Positions 15,600 through 24,135 of a DNA stretch of 64,000 bases are shown here, one piece after another. Each line of letters opens with the position of its first letter. The stretch's first letter is position 1. Both the position numbers and the translations under genes were made by a program. The notes under the pieces were generated by a model. The model worked only from the letters and a program-made list of their open reading frames with translations. It did no database searches and was not told the DNA's origin. The DNA is from Acidobacteriota bacterium. Lineage in GTDB: Bacteria; Acidobacteriota; Vicinamibacteria; Marinacidobacterales; Marinacidobacteraceae. The stretch is from NCBI GenBank assembly GCA_009840635.1, contig VXNL01000082.1, positions 50,269 through 114,268 of the forward strand, read 5' to 3'.

Positions 15600-17171
15600 T
15601 CAGCGTCCCCGGTGTTCGCCGAAGACCGTGCGGAGCGCGTCGCTGATCTCCCCGACGGTGGCCAGCGCGGAAACGGCGCCCAGGATGGCGGGCATCAGGT
15701 TTCCTTCGCCCGCGGCGACCCGGCTGACCTCGGCGAGAGCGCGTTCCGCTTCCGACGCGTCGCGCCTCGCGCGCACCGCCCGCACGCGCCCGATCTGCAA
15801 GGCCTCGGTTTCGGGATCGAGTTCGAACGGCTCCACCCGGCTTTCCTGTTCCTCGTGACGGAACCGGTTCACCCCCACGACGACTTCATCGCCGGCCTCC
15901 ACATCCTGCTGGTAGGCGTAGGCGGCCTCCTGGATGCGGGCCTGCACGAAGCCTGCCCGGATGGCCTCCACGGCGCCGCCGAGCCGGTCCACCTGCTCGA
16001 TCCACTCCACTGCTTCCGCCTCGATCTGGTCGGTCAGCGTCTCGATGGCCCACGAACCTCCCAGCGGGTCGGCCGTTGCCGCCACTCCGCTCTCGAAGGC
16101 GATCACCTGCTGCGTGCGGAGCGCCAGTTCGGCCGTCTCCTCGGTCGGGAGCCCGAGCGCCTCGTCGAGCGCGTTGGTGTGGAGCGACTGCGTGCCGCCC
16201 ATGACCGCGGCGAACGCCTCCAGGGTGGTGCGGACCACGTTCACCTGGGGTTCGAGGGCGGTGAGGGTGGAGCCCGCCGTCTGGGTGTGGAACCGCAGCA
16301 TCTGGGCCCTGGGGCTCTCGGAGCCGAACCGATCCCGCAGCAGCTTCGCCCAGAGCCGGCGCGCCGCGCGGAACTTGGCGACCTCCTCGAGAAAGTCCCG
16401 GTGGGCGTTGAAGAAGAAGGAGACGCGGGTCGCCACCTCGTCCACCGCCAGCCCCCGCCCGACCGTCCACTCGACGTAGGCGAGGCCGTTCGCCAGCGTG
16501 AATCCCACCTCCTGGGCCGCGGTGCAACCCGCCTCGCGCATGTGGTAGCCGCTGACGCTCACCGGCTGGAACCGAGGCAACTCGCGCCGGCACCACTCGA
16601 TGAGGTCGGTGGCGAGCCGCATGGAGGGCTCGGGCGGATAGATCCAGGTGCCCCGCGCGGCGTACTCCTTCAGGATGTCGTTCTGGACCGTGCCCGCGAC
16701 CTTCTCCGGCGCGACCCCCTGGCCGCGGGCCGCCGCCACGTAGAGGGCCACCAGGATCGGCGCCGTGGCGTTGATCGTCATGGAGGTGGAGACCCCGTCG
16801 AGGGCGATGCCGCGGAACAGCGTTTCCATGTCTTCCAGGGAATCGATGGCGACCCCGACCCGGCCCACTTCGCCGGCGGCCAGCGCGTGGTCCGAGTCGT
16901 AGCCGATCTGCGTCGGAAGGTCGAAGGCGACGGAAAGACCCGTCTGTCCGCTCTCCAGCAGACGCCGGTAGCGGCGGTTGGACTCGGCGGCGGTGGCGTA
17001 GCCCGCGTACTGCCGCATGGTCCAGAGCCGCTCCCGATAGCCGGCGGCCCGGATGCCCCGGGTGAACGGCGCTTCGCCCGGCGGACCGGCCCGGGCGTCG
17101 GCGTCCGGCGCGTCCGCCGGCAGGTAGACGGGCTTGAGGGTGCGGCGTGAGCGCCCGTTCCGCGAAGTCAC
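15600..17171 (-). CDS. Acyl-CoA (methylmalonyl-CoA) mutase large subunit
   Basis: A protein of 523 residues, the length of separate mutase large subunits. It has the TIM-barrel substrate domain with [15 protein letters not shown] (the Tyr-containing loop typical of methylmalonyl-CoA mutase), [12 protein letters not shown], the [10 protein letters not shown] strand, [12 protein letters not shown] and an SGYHMREAG loop. No B12-binding domain (DxHxxG) is present, so a small cobalamin subunit must be encoded elsewhere. The enzyme isomerises methylmalonyl-CoA to succinyl-CoA in propionate metabolism; a related branched acyl-CoA is possible. I chose the GTG at 17171 because it overlaps the TGA of the upstream gene (GTGA), although the frame runs further up. 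Confidence 0.87.
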   Translation of the reverse strand: MTSRNGRSRRTLKPVYLPADAPDADARAGPPGEAPFTRGIRAAGYRERLWTMRQYAGYATAAESNRRYRRLLESGQTGLSVAFDLPTQIGYDSDHALAAGEVGRVGVAIDSLEDMETLFRGIALDGVSTSMTINATAPILVALYVAAARGQGVAPEKVAGTVQNDILKEYAARGTWIYPPEPSMRLATDLIEWCRRELPRFQPVSVSGYHMREAGCTAAQEVGFTLANGLAYVEWTVGRGLAVDEVATRVSFFFNAHRDFLEEVAKFRAARRLWAKLLRDRFGSESPRAQMLRFHTQTAGSTLTALEPQVNVVRTTLEAFAAVMGGTQSLHTNALDEALGLPTEETAELALRTQQVIAFESGVAATADPLGGSWAIETLTDQIEAEAVEWIEQVDRLGGAVEAIRAGFVQARIQEAAYAYQQDVEAGDEVVVGVNRFRHEEQESRVEPFELDPETEALQIGRVRAVRARRDASEAERALAEVSRVAAGEGNLMPAILGAVSALATVGEISDALRTVFGEHRGR

Positions 17172-17608
17172 CGAGCCGGATCTGACTCCGGGGCGCAGGC
17201 GAACTCGCAGACCAGCACCTGGTTGCCCCAGATTTCCGAACGCGACTGGTCGAGGGGACAGAGCTGGATGAGTTCCTCCTCGAAGAAGAGCGGACACTCC
17301 TCGGTGAGCGTCGGACGAAGGTCCTCGGGCCGGGCGATGGTCATTTCCAACCGGCGGTTCACCGGGGTCCAGCCTTCCGCCTCACCCACCGCTTTCAGGT
17401 CCCGGAGGAGCTGTTCGATCTGCCGGCGGGCCGTAGACAGGGGAACCTCGCGTTCCTGGACCCCGGCGAGGATGTCGCGGGCCCGCTCGCGCAGTTCGCT
17501 GACCGTAGCCGGCGCGGACTCGGTCTGGTCTTCGGCGGTCAGGCCGGCCGCCGCGAGCACGAGGGCCGATCCGAGAGCGCCGGCGGTCACGGCGCGCAGG
17601 GGGTTCAT
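17168..17608 (-). CDS. Exported hypothetical protein
   Basis: A protein of 146 residues with a signal peptide ([20 protein letters not shown]). A helical stretch follows ([31 protein letters not shown]), then a C-terminal part with three cysteines (EECPLFF, QLCPLDQ, CEFACAP) that could form disulfides in the periplasm. I recognise no family. Both ends overlap neighbours by four bases: its ATG with the PhyH stop and its TGA with the mutase start. It is therefore co-translated with a dioxygenase and a mutase, and a link to lipid or acyl-CoA turnover is only contextual. Confidence 0.6.
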   Translation of the reverse strand: MNPLRAVTAGALGSALVLAAAGLTAEDQTESAPATVSELRERARDILAGVQEREVPLSTARRQIEQLLRDLKAVGEAEGWTPVNRRLEMTIARPEDLRPTLTEECPLFFEEELIQLCPLDQSRSEIWGNQVLVCEFACAPESDPAR

Positions 17609-18513
17609 GCTCCCGGGCCCAATTTCTGCTGCGGCTGCGAGGATGGCGGGTTCCACAGACCCTCGTCCCCGATCCGCGCGGCGAGCCAGGAGCGCAGCGG
17701 GACGTCTTCCGGTTGCGGCTGATACCAGCCGACCTCCGTCAGGCCGTCCCCGAGGAGCTGCCGGAGCACCGGATCACAGCGTTCGAGCAGCGCCGCCGGC
17801 ATGGCCGTGTAGTCCAGCGCACGCAGCCAGCGGTAGCTGTAGCCGAAGAAGAGCGCCTTGCGCACCACGTCGGAGGTGTTCTGCCCGTGACGATGCCAGA
17901 GTCGCCGATCGAAGATCACCGCGTCCCCGGGGGAGGCTTCGAGCAGGAGCCGGCCGTCCCAGTCCGGGTCGTCGCACTCGGGAGGGGGGGCGTCCAGCCG
18001 GTGGCTCCCCGGAATCACTTCCATCGCGCCGCGGTTCGGCCCGTGGGTATCGGTGAGCCAGTACCCGACCTTGACCGACAGCCGGGGCGCGGGGCGTTCC
18101 AACTCGAGGACCGGACGGCCGCTGTCCTGGTGCCAGACCGGCGCGCGGCACTGCTGGCCGCCCCAGGTCTCGGGCGGGTACACCACGAGATGCGAGATGT
18201 AGAGCTGGATGTTCCAGCCGAGGATGTCCCAGACCTTCGGGAACGTCCGGTGCCAGGCGACAAGTGCGAGGAAGGCCGGGTCGAAGCGGATGACCGAAAA
18301 GCGCGACATCATGTCCCCGGGAGCCAGGTCGAGGCGACGCCGCTCGCGTTCGTCGAGGCCGTCCACCGCTTCAAGGAGACGGATCAGGGTCCCGGGGTCC
18401 AGCGCCTCGGGAACGACGAGATAGCCGTCGCGCTGGAAGGCCGCCAATTCGCGCGGCGTGAGGACGTGCAGCAAATGCGCCTCGGTGAGGGCCTCGAAGG
18501 ACCGCCCGTCCAT
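17605..18513 (-). CDS. Phytanoyl-CoA dioxygenase family protein
   Basis: A protein of 302 residues of the Fe(II)/2-oxoglutarate-dependent PhyH family. The N-terminal motif LTPRELAAFQRDGYLVVP is the family signature. The metal-binding HxD is in WHQDSGRP near residue 140, and the distal His is in DRRLWHRHGQN near residue 225, followed by an Arg for 2-oxoglutarate. Such enzymes hydroxylate small molecules, including acyl-CoAs, ectoine and antibiotics; the substrate here is not evident. It heads a three-gene chain with an exported protein and an acyl-CoA mutase, joined by 4-base overlaps, which hints at a branched-acid or lipid pathway. The ATG at 18513 is the first before the conserved start of the domain. 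Confidence 0.82.
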   Translation of the reverse strand: MDGRSFEALTEAHLLHVLTPRELAAFQRDGYLVVPEALDPGTLIRLLEAVDGLDERERRRLDLAPGDMMSRFSVIRFDPAFLALVAWHRTFPKVWDILGWNIQLYISHLVVYPPETWGGQQCRAPVWHQDSGRPVLELERPAPRLSVKVGYWLTDTHGPNRGAMEVIPGSHRLDAPPPECDDPDWDGRLLLEASPGDAVIFDRRLWHRHGQNTSDVVRKALFFGYSYRWLRALDYTAMPAALLERCDPVLRQLLGDGLTEVGWYQPQPEDVPLRSWLAARIGDEGLWNPPSSQPQQKLGPGA

Positions 18514-18633
18514 AGGGAAGTGGATCGTGGACTCGGCCGTTTCGACCGGAGGAGCGACGAGTTTTCCCACAGTTTTCGAGGGACTCCGGGTACGAAGGAA
18601 CGCCGGAGATTCCCGGCCGTTAGTATTGTCCAA

Positions 18634-19269
18634 GTGACCCGCAGGCGTCTTTATCTGTTCTTCGTCTTCGCCTGGGCGGCGTTCCTGGCGCTGGGCGCCA
18701 GCATCTATCTCGGCCCCTACTTCGCGGCATGGCAGATTCGCGAGGCGGTCGCCGCCGGGGACGCGGAGACCCTCCACGACTTCGTGGACTTCGAAGCGGT
18801 TCGCGACAATCTGAAGAGCGAGTTGCGCCGCACGGTGGGGGCGTCCCGGCGAGCCCAGAATCGGGAGAACGCCGCTTCGGGAGACGGAGGAGCCGAGGCC
18901 GCCGAGCCGACGCCCGATCTGGGGACTCAACTCGCGGTGGCGGTCGGCGAGGCGATGATCGACCAGTTCGCGACCCCCGAGGGAGTGGACCGGGCTCTCC
19001 GTGACGGCCCGACGGTCGCCAAGGGTTGGTCCGCCTTCCTGGACCTCGGCGGTGAGTCCGGCGAGGCGGTGGAAGGAGCCGGCGGGGTGTCGGTGAGCGC
19101 CGAGTACGAAGGGTGGAACGACTTCGCCGTGCGCCTCGGCGTGGAGCGGGACCCACCCGACGAGGATCCCCTCTGGGCCGACATCCTGTTCGAGCGGCGG
19201 GGCATCTGGGCCTGGCGCGTGACCGGCGCGCGGGTGAGCCCGGACGCCATCCCGCTGCTCACGCGTTAA
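18634..19269 (+). CDS. DUF2939 family protein
   Basis: A protein of 211 residues. A single N-terminal membrane helix or uncleaved signal (LYLFFVFAWAAFLALGASIY) is followed by the DUF2939 signature: REAVAAGDAETLHDFVDFEAVRDNLK, a central ATPEGVDRAL segment and a beta-strand C-terminus (LGVERDPP...DILFERRGIWAWRVTGARV). The family is found in proteobacteria and relatives and has no known function; members are probably periplasmic. The start is a GTG at 18634 with no strong ribosome-binding site. It is divergent from the PhyH operon across 120 bases and converges on the PfkB-like gene, with four bases between the stops. Confidence 0.7.
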   Translation: MTRRRLYLFFVFAWAAFLALGASIYLGPYFAAWQIREAVAAGDAETLHDFVDFEAVRDNLKSELRRTVGASRRAQNRENAASGDGGAEAAEPTPDLGTQLAVAVGEAMIDQFATPEGVDRALRDGPTVAKGWSAFLDLGGESGEAVEGAGGVSVSAEYEGWNDFAVRLGVERDPPDEDPLWADILFERRGIWAWRVTGARVSPDAIPLLTR

Positions 19270-19273
19270 CGCA

Positions 19274-20083
19274 CTAGCTGCTCAGCCGGGCGTTCGCTTC
19301 CTCGAGCGTCGGGATTCCCTCGGTCCCGGGGGATTCGATGCTGATCGCCGCCGCCGCGGCCGCCAGCCGGGCAGCGCGTTCCGCGGGCATCGCGCTCCAC
19401 AATCCGATGAAGAGGGCGGCGGCAAAGACATCCCCCGCGCCGGTGGGGTCCACTTCGGCGCCCGGGCTGGGTGGAATCTCGACAGCCGGGAATCTCGAAC
19501 GACGGAGCACGGCCCCGTGGCGTCCTCGGGTCACGGCGACAAGGGGGGCATCAAGTCCTCCGCCTTCGGGGAATTCCGTCTCGGAGAGCGACAGGAAGTC
19601 AAGGCCGGCCAGTCTTCCGAGCGCCAGGGCTGACCAGTGGGTCGAAACACGGCCCGCGGCGTCCCAGCGCCGGATCAGGCCCTGGGGCGCCGCTCCCGCG
19701 AGAGCGCCCCGGCCCCGCGGCCGGGGCAGCGCATCCCTGCCTCCGAGTTCGTCGGCGACCGGGGCGTACAGCACCGCGGATCCGGGAGGAAGCTCGGTCA
19801 CGGCCCGGCGGATTCCCGACTCCGGAATGACCGCGGCGCGACTCAGGATGGTTTGCTCCCGCGACCCGTCCGACCGATAGCGGTTTCGGAAGCGGGTGCG
19901 GTCCCGCGAGCGGACCCGGTTTACCGCGATTCCGGCCAGCGCATCGAGATACGGAAACGCCGCATCCACGGCGGTGAGGATCGCGGCCGGGACGCCGAAG
20001 CGGTGGGCGACGAGTCCCGCGAAGGCGGCCGCGCCGCCGAGCCGCGGTCCGCCGGGGGTCCGATCTTCGGTCAGGTGCCCCAC
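19274..20083 (-). CDS. PfkB-family carbohydrate/nucleoside kinase
   Basis: A ribokinase-fold protein. The N-terminal region keeps the GGAAAFAG substrate loop. The C-terminal signature DPTGAGDVFAAALF contains the catalytic Asp and anion hole, and SLSETEF and VAVTRGRHGAVLR precede it. The family phosphorylates sugars or nucleosides with ATP. The start is uncertain: the first beta strand (RLLVVGH) is encoded upstream of the in-frame GTG at 20083, with no ATG, GTG or TTG that would include it. A CTG at 20092 would. Several expected segments are short, so it may use an unusual start or be a slightly degenerate copy. It is divergent from the gene at 20180. Confidence 0.68.
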   Translation of the reverse strand: MGHLTEDRTPGGPRLGGAAAFAGLVAHRFGVPAAILTAVDAAFPYLDALAGIAVNRVRSRDRTRFRNRYRSDGSREQTILSRAAVIPESGIRRAVTELPPGSAVLYAPVADELGGRDALPRPRGRGALAGAAPQGLIRRWDAAGRVSTHWSALALGRLAGLDFLSLSETEFPEGGGLDAPLVAVTRGRHGAVLRRSRFPAVEIPPSPGAEVDPTGAGDVFAAALFIGLWSAMPAERAARLAAAAAAISIESPGTEGIPTLEEANARLSS

Positions 20084-20179
20084 TACGAGCAGCCGGGGCG
20101 GGCGATCCCGGGCTCCCCTAGAATCGAAAGCGCCTGTCGCGGTTGCCGGCGCATACTCCCCGGCTGCTGATCGGCACCC

Positions 20180-20755
20180 ATGCTCGTCTGGACTTCGCTC
20201 ATCGCCCGTGACAAGCGGCGTTCGCTGCTCTCGCTCTCCGGCACCGTCCTGGGCGCGCTGTTTTTCGTTCACCTCGGGAATTTCTATGGTTGGACGCTGC
20301 CGTGGCTGATCGGTGGCGTCGTGGTGGCCCTGTTCCTCATTCGCTCGGCGGGCGCGACCGCCTGGTTCCTCAGCCGGCACCCCTTCTCGGTCTGTGACCT
20401 TGGTCTCAGCGAGGCCGCCGTGCCGGGAGGAGTGATCCACTGCGCGGTCCGCATCGTGACAAGGCGGCCGGTCGAGATCAAGGAGGCGCGGATCACCCTG
20501 ACGGCGGAGCGCCGTGACGCGCAGGGGACGAACCGTGAAGTGTTCTCCGAGGATCACGAACTCTGCCGGAACGAGTCCGTTCCGCGAGCGGGCCGCTGGG
20601 AAACGGCGTCGCAGCTCCCGATCCCCGAGGATGCGCGTTTTTCCTATCGCTCCTTCGAGGGTCGCTTCCGCTGGTTGGTGCGCGCTCGCATCGAAACGGG
20701 CGACGACACCGTCGCCGAGGAGGGAATCGAGGTGCTCATCGCCCCGGCGGAGTAG
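20180..20755 (+). CDS. Hypothetical membrane protein
   Basis: A protein of 191 residues. Two hydrophobic segments lie near the N-terminus (about residues 13-30 and 36-55). A beta-rich domain follows (VIHCAVRIVTRRPVEIKEARITL, then a WETASQLPIPEDARFSYRSF region and RFRWLVRARIE), with the layout of arrestin-like or Ig-like domains attached to a membrane anchor. I do not recognise a named family. The ATG follows a compact divergent spacer shared with the PfkB-like gene. The convergent rlpA gene ends 46 bases downstream. Confidence 0.6.
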   Translation: MLVWTSLIARDKRRSLLSLSGTVLGALFFVHLGNFYGWTLPWLIGGVVVALFLIRSAGATAWFLSRHPFSVCDLGLSEAAVPGGVIHCAVRIVTRRPVEIKEARITLTAERRDAQGTNREVFSEDHELCRNESVPRAGRWETASQLPIPEDARFSYRSFEGRFRWLVRARIETGDDTVAEEGIEVLIAPAE

Positions 20756-20801
20756 CCGCCCGGAGGCAATGCCAGGGGGCAGGCCCCGGGCGCTCAGGCC
20801 G

Positions 20802-21452
20802 CTAGAGCCGAACCTGGACCACGAGAGCCTCGTAACCGTGGCCCCTGAGGGCCCGGGCGGCCAGCTCGGCGTCCGACCGTTTCAGGAAACGCCCGACACG
20901 GACCCGGTGAACCCCGTCACCCGCGGTCACCTCGACGCCTGAATACCCGTCGTCGCGGAGCTTCCGGGAGAACTCCTCGGCCGTCTGGCGGCGGCCAAAA
21001 GCCGCGACCTGTACGGTGAAGGGGATCCGCGGGGGAATGTTCGTCACCGTCAGCCTCACCTGCGCCACCCCCTCCCGGACCATGCCGAGACGGCGCGCCG
21101 CCTCGTGGGAGAGATCGATCACCCGGGGGTGGACGAAGGGGCCGCGGTCGTTGATCCGGACCTGGACGGTGGCGCCCGTCGCCAGGTTCGTGACCTCCAC
21201 GATGGTGCCGAAGGGCAGGGTGCGGTGGGCGGCGGTCAGCGCGCCGGGGTCCATCGGCTCGCCGCTCGCGGTGGGCCGGCCCCGCTCCTCGATGCCGTAC
21301 CAGGATGCTTCACCGACCGTGGCAAGGTCCGGTGGCGTTGCCGCCGGCCGGTTGGTGCTGGCGCACCCGCCAGCGAGCATTGCGAGGATCGCGAGCAATC
21401 CGGGCCGCACCCATCGCGCCGGATCCTGCGTTCTGAAGTCCGGAAGTCTCAT
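20802..21452 (-). CDS. rlpA: RlpA-like lipoprotein with SPOR domain
   Basis: A protein of 216 residues. A lipobox (LAGGC, Cys near residue 31) marks it as a lipoprotein. The double-psi beta-barrel domain of RlpA follows (GEASWYGIEERGRPTASGE, AAHRTLPFGT, VRINDRGPF with the catalytic Asp, RVIDLSHEAARRLGM). The C-terminal 70 residues form a SPOR domain (FTVQVAAFGRRQTAEEF), which binds denuded glycan at the septum. The family consists of lytic transglycosylases or septal-ring proteins that act on peptidoglycan during division. The ATG overlaps the stop of the DUF1572 gene upstream (ATGA). Confidence 0.88.
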   Translation of the reverse strand: MRLPDFRTQDPARWVRPGLLAILAMLAGGCASTNRPAATPPDLATVGEASWYGIEERGRPTASGEPMDPGALTAAHRTLPFGTIVEVTNLATGATVQVRINDRGPFVHPRVIDLSHEAARRLGMVREGVAQVRLTVTNIPPRIPFTVQVAAFGRRQTAEEFSRKLRDDGYSGVEVTAGDGVHRVRVGRFLKRSDAELAARALRGHGYEALVVQVRL

Positions 21453-22012
21453 CGCTTGTAACGCCTCGTGTTGGGGTCAACACCCCGCGGAATGGACAGC
21501 GACTGCCACTCGGGGGTGAAGGCCTTGGCCAACAGAACGATCTGGCCCGTGTGATAGGCGAGGTGGAGCACCTGCCGCTCGATGGCCTCCTGCACCAGAA
21601 ACGCCTCTCCCCGGATCCGGATCGTGCGGTCGAGGTCCGCGGGGCCGAGTTTGGCCAGGTTCCGTTCGAGCAGCGCAAACGCCTCCCGCCACTCGGCCAG
21701 CAACTCGTCCCGCGGGATCCGGTCGCAGGGGTCGAACTCAGATTCGCGATTCCGGTCGGGCTTTTCGCCGTCCGTGGTCAGGAACTCCGTCCAACGTGAC
21801 CGGATGTTCCCGGCCAGGTGCCGCATCAGGATGGCGATCGAGTTGCTGCCTTCCGACAGCCGGCGATGGAGCGCCGCGTGATCCGGCGTCTGCCCGATCG
21901 CCGCCTCGGCCAACCGGCGTAACCGTCCGAACTCGAAGCGCGTGTTCTCCAGATACACCTCTCCCGCCGGCCGGTGCGAGGCCGATACGGGGCCGTTCGG
22001 GCGGTCGGTCAT
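21449..22012 (-). CDS. DUF1572 (DinB-like) family protein
   Basis: A protein of 187 residues with the four-helix DinB/YfiT-like fold of DUF1572. Its metal-ligand histidines are placed as in the family: HLAGNIRSRWTEFL in helix two and HLAYHTGQIVLLAK in the last helix. The segment FLTTDGEKPDRNRESEF between them is the usual DUF1572 loop. Members are thought to be metal-dependent, often thiol-related, cytoplasmic enzymes of unknown substrate. It precedes rlpA with a 4-base overlap. The upstream 310 bases separate it from the divergent sulfite dehydrogenase genes. Confidence 0.8.
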   Translation of the reverse strand: MTDRPNGPVSASHRPAGEVYLENTRFEFGRLRRLAEAAIGQTPDHAALHRRLSEGSNSIAILMRHLAGNIRSRWTEFLTTDGEKPDRNRESEFDPCDRIPRDELLAEWREAFALLERNLAKLGPADLDRTIRIRGEAFLVQEAIERQVLHLAYHTGQIVLLAKAFTPEWQSLSIPRGVDPNTRRYKR

Positions 22013-22322
22013 GGGAGAGAGATGTCTTCAAGCCGTGGAAGCGGGTCGCCGGCGCGGACCTCGGTCCGCCGGGGATGCTGGACCCGAGAGCGAAACCCTC
22101 GGGTTCCGTCGTTCGGGAAGCCTGTCCGTCACCGGATCGCGGCAGAGCCGCGTGGGAAAGGCAGGCAGGAAGGATAGACGGCGCCGGAGCTGAAATCCGG
22201 AACCTTCGTACGATGCTTGAAGGCGAGTATAGCAAATGCCCTCTATTCATGCCAATCCGAGCTCCACCACCCGTCAACCGAGAGCCCGCGCACAGTTGGA
22301 TTTCGGCTAGCATTTGCGGCCC
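22013..22322. other. Intergenic region between DUF1572 gene and sorA-like gene
   Basis: The 310 bases between two divergent genes hold no convincing gene. A small perfect hairpin (GCGGACC/GGTCCGC with a two-base loop) lies near 22056-22071. A stretch of lower GC near 22210-22260 could hold promoters. I see no riboswitch or repeat element. Confidence 0.4.
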
Positions 22323-23522
22323 ATGAGGCCTGTTCCCCCGCTGTCGCGACGGCGGTTTCTCGGCGCCGTTCCCGTTGCGGCCGGAGCGAGCGCGCTCGCT
22401 CTCGAGCGCGCCGCCGGGCAGGGCGGGGGCGCCGTCTTCGGAAAGAGCGGCCTGCGGATTCTGAGCGAGCGACCGGTGAACGCCGAGACCCTGGTTGCCG
22501 ACCTCGATCCCCGCTACACGCCCAACGACAAGCACTTCGTCCGGAACAACGGCGGCGTGCCGGAGCGGGCGCTCTCCGGAAGCCTCGAGGGCTGGTCGCT
22601 CCGCGTCGACGGCGAGGTGGGAAACACCCTGAATCTCTCGCTTGACGATCTCAAGGCGCGCTTCGAGAACGTGACCCGGGCCCTCGTCCTCGAATGTGCG
22701 GGAAACGGGAGAGCGGCCTTCCAGCCGGGAGCTTCGGGCAACCAGTGGTGGCTCGGTGCGGTCGGCTGCGCGCGCTACACCGGCGTCCGCCTCCGCGACG
22801 TGCTGGATGCGGCCGGCGTGCTCGACACTGCCGTCTACGTGGCGTACTACGGCGAGGATCCGCACCTCAGCGGGAATCCCGAGGACATCGCGATTTCCCG
22901 GGGCGTCCCGCTGTCCAAGGCCCTGGACGAGTCCACTCTCCTCGCCTGGGACATGAACGGCGAACCCCTGCCTCCGCACCACGGCTTTCCGCTTCGGATC
23001 GTCGCCCCGGGGTTTCCCGCCTCGGCGAGCGGGAAGTGGCTCAGCCGCCTCTGGGTCCGGGACCAGGTCCACGACGGCCCCAAGATGATGGGCTACTCCT
23101 ACCGGGTGCCGCGATATCCGGTCGCGCCCGGAACCGACGTGCCCGAAGAGGACATGGAGATCATCGGCCCCATGCCGGTGAAGTCCATCATCACCCGTCC
23201 CGAGACGGGCGTCCGCCATGTCGGCGGTGGCCCGCTCGCGGTCCGGGGCTGGGCGTGGGCCGGCGACGGGCCGGTGAACGCGATGCACCTGAGCGCTGAC
23301 TTCGGGGCCACCTGGCTCCCGTGTCAGCTCGAGGAACCCGAGAACCCGTTCGCGTGGCAGCGCTTCGAAGGCTCCGTGGCCTTCGACATTCCCGGTCACT
23401 ACGAGCTCTGGGCGCGCGCCACGGACCACCGGGGACGCCAGCAGCCCATGGTGGTTCCCGGCTGGAACCCAAGGGGTTACCTGAACAATGCGATGCACCG
23501 GATCGCGGTCACGGTTCTGTGA
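22323..23522 (+). CDS. Sulfite dehydrogenase-like molybdopterin subunit (SorA-like)
   Basis: A protein of 399 residues. It begins with a twin-arginine signal (SRRRFLG, residues 8-14), so it folds with its cofactor before export to the periplasm. The molybdopterin domain carries the active-site Cys in LECAGNGR (C125), the YGEDP and HGFPLRIVAPG segments and a PVKSIIT linker. A C-terminal dimerisation domain follows (LAVRGWAWAGDGPVN, WELWARATD-type strands). This is the sulfite oxidase / SorA architecture, which oxidises sulfite to sulfate and passes electrons to a cytochrome c. A heme protein follows at once, supporting SorAB. I prefer the ATG at 22323 to a TTG nine bases earlier. Confidence 0.83.
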   Translation: MRPVPPLSRRRFLGAVPVAAGASALALERAAGQGGGAVFGKSGLRILSERPVNAETLVADLDPRYTPNDKHFVRNNGGVPERALSGSLEGWSLRVDGEVGNTLNLSLDDLKARFENVTRALVLECAGNGRAAFQPGASGNQWWLGAVGCARYTGVRLRDVLDAAGVLDTAVYVAYYGEDPHLSGNPEDIAISRGVPLSKALDESTLLAWDMNGEPLPPHHGFPLRIVAPGFPASASGKWLSRLWVRDQVHDGPKMMGYSYRVPRYPVAPGTDVPEEDMEIIGPMPVKSIITRPETGVRHVGGGPLAVRGWAWAGDGPVNAMHLSADFGATWLPCQLEEPENPFAWQRFEGSVAFDIPGHYELWARATDHRGRQQPMVVPGWNPRGYLNNAMHRIAVTVL

Positions 23523-23523
23523 G

Positions 23524-23928
23524 ATGAAACGTCTGCTCCTTGGTGCGGCTATCGCGCTGGTGCCGGTGGCCGCAACGGCGGGCGCGGAGGAACGCGGCAT
23601 CCCTTCGCTCATCGCCTCGCAGGAGGAGGACGGCCGGGCCCTCATCGACGAGAACTGCCTCTACTGCCACGACGACAGTTACATCAGAGCGTTGAACCTC
23701 CCCCGTGAGGAGTGGGAAGGGGTGCTCGACATGATGATCGGGATGGGCATGCCGCCGCTCGAGTCGGAAGTGCAGGAGAAGATCCTGGACTACCTCGAGG
23801 AGGAGCACGGCCCCCGGGAGAGTTCCCCGTCGTCCGGATCGGGGGCGTCAGCGCACGCCGAAACGGGGGACCTCCCCTGGGCCTTTCCGCGCTACCGCCC
23901 GAACCCCCTGTACTGGCGCGAGCCTTAG
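23524..23928 (+). CDS. Small c-type cytochrome (SorB-like subunit)
   Basis: A protein of 134 residues with a signal peptide (MKRLLLGAAIALVPVAATAG). One heme motif (CLYCH, C45-C48-H49) is followed by a helix and a distal methionine-rich MMIGMGMPPLE segment that can supply the axial Met. The C-terminal 40 residues are low-complexity Ser/Gly/Pro with an aromatic end. Its ATG is one base after the stop of the SorA-like gene, so the two are co-translated. It is the likely electron acceptor of that enzyme. Repeat element B begins ten bases after the stop. Confidence 0.82.
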   Translation: MKRLLLGAAIALVPVAATAGAEERGIPSLIASQEEDGRALIDENCLYCHDDSYIRALNLPREEWEGVLDMMIGMGMPPLESEVQEKILDYLEEEHGPRESSPSSGSGASAHAETGDLPWAFPRYRPNPLYWREP

Positions 23929-23937
23929 CCCGGAGCG

Positions 23938-24107
23938 CCGGCTTGGAACGCCGGCTTCAGCCGGCACAGCCCGCCGAAGGCGGGCGGCGGGACGGACCTC
24001 ACGTGCCCGGATGGCTGGGCTGTCCGCGCCCATGCGCCCGGGTTAGCGACGAACCGCCCCGCGGCCCTGCGGGCCGCTATGCCGGCTGAAGCCGGCGTTC
24101 CAAGCCG
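23938..24107. repeat. Long inverted-repeat intergenic element B
   Basis: The left arm 23938-23970 pairs with 24076-24107, with one mismatch. The interior is similar in order and sequence to element C at 47798 and to element A read in reverse. It contains a CCGCCGAAGGCGGGCGG stem-loop, a GACGGACCTC block, AGCGACGAACCGCC and a GCGGCCCTGCGGGCCGC hairpin. It separates the convergent SorB-like gene and the PCYCGC gene and ends 29 bases from the latter's stop. Confidence 0.8.
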
Positions 24108-24135
24108 TTCTGCCGTCTTTCTCCCGGCAGTCCCG

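Noticed and set aside
18562..18571. DnaA-box-like TTTTCCCACA near the PhyH start
   Set aside because: It is a single imperfect match without a cluster or dnaA/dnaN genes, so there is no support for an origin.
22013..22322. Cobalamin or molybdenum-cofactor riboswitch upstream of the SorA-like gene
   Set aside because: No conserved box of either class could be matched; only a small hairpin is seen.
23938..24107. Insertion sequence or CRISPR repeat
   Set aside because: There is no transposase, target-site duplication or regular spacer. The unit is a long inverted repeat with hairpins, closer to REP/MITE-type elements.
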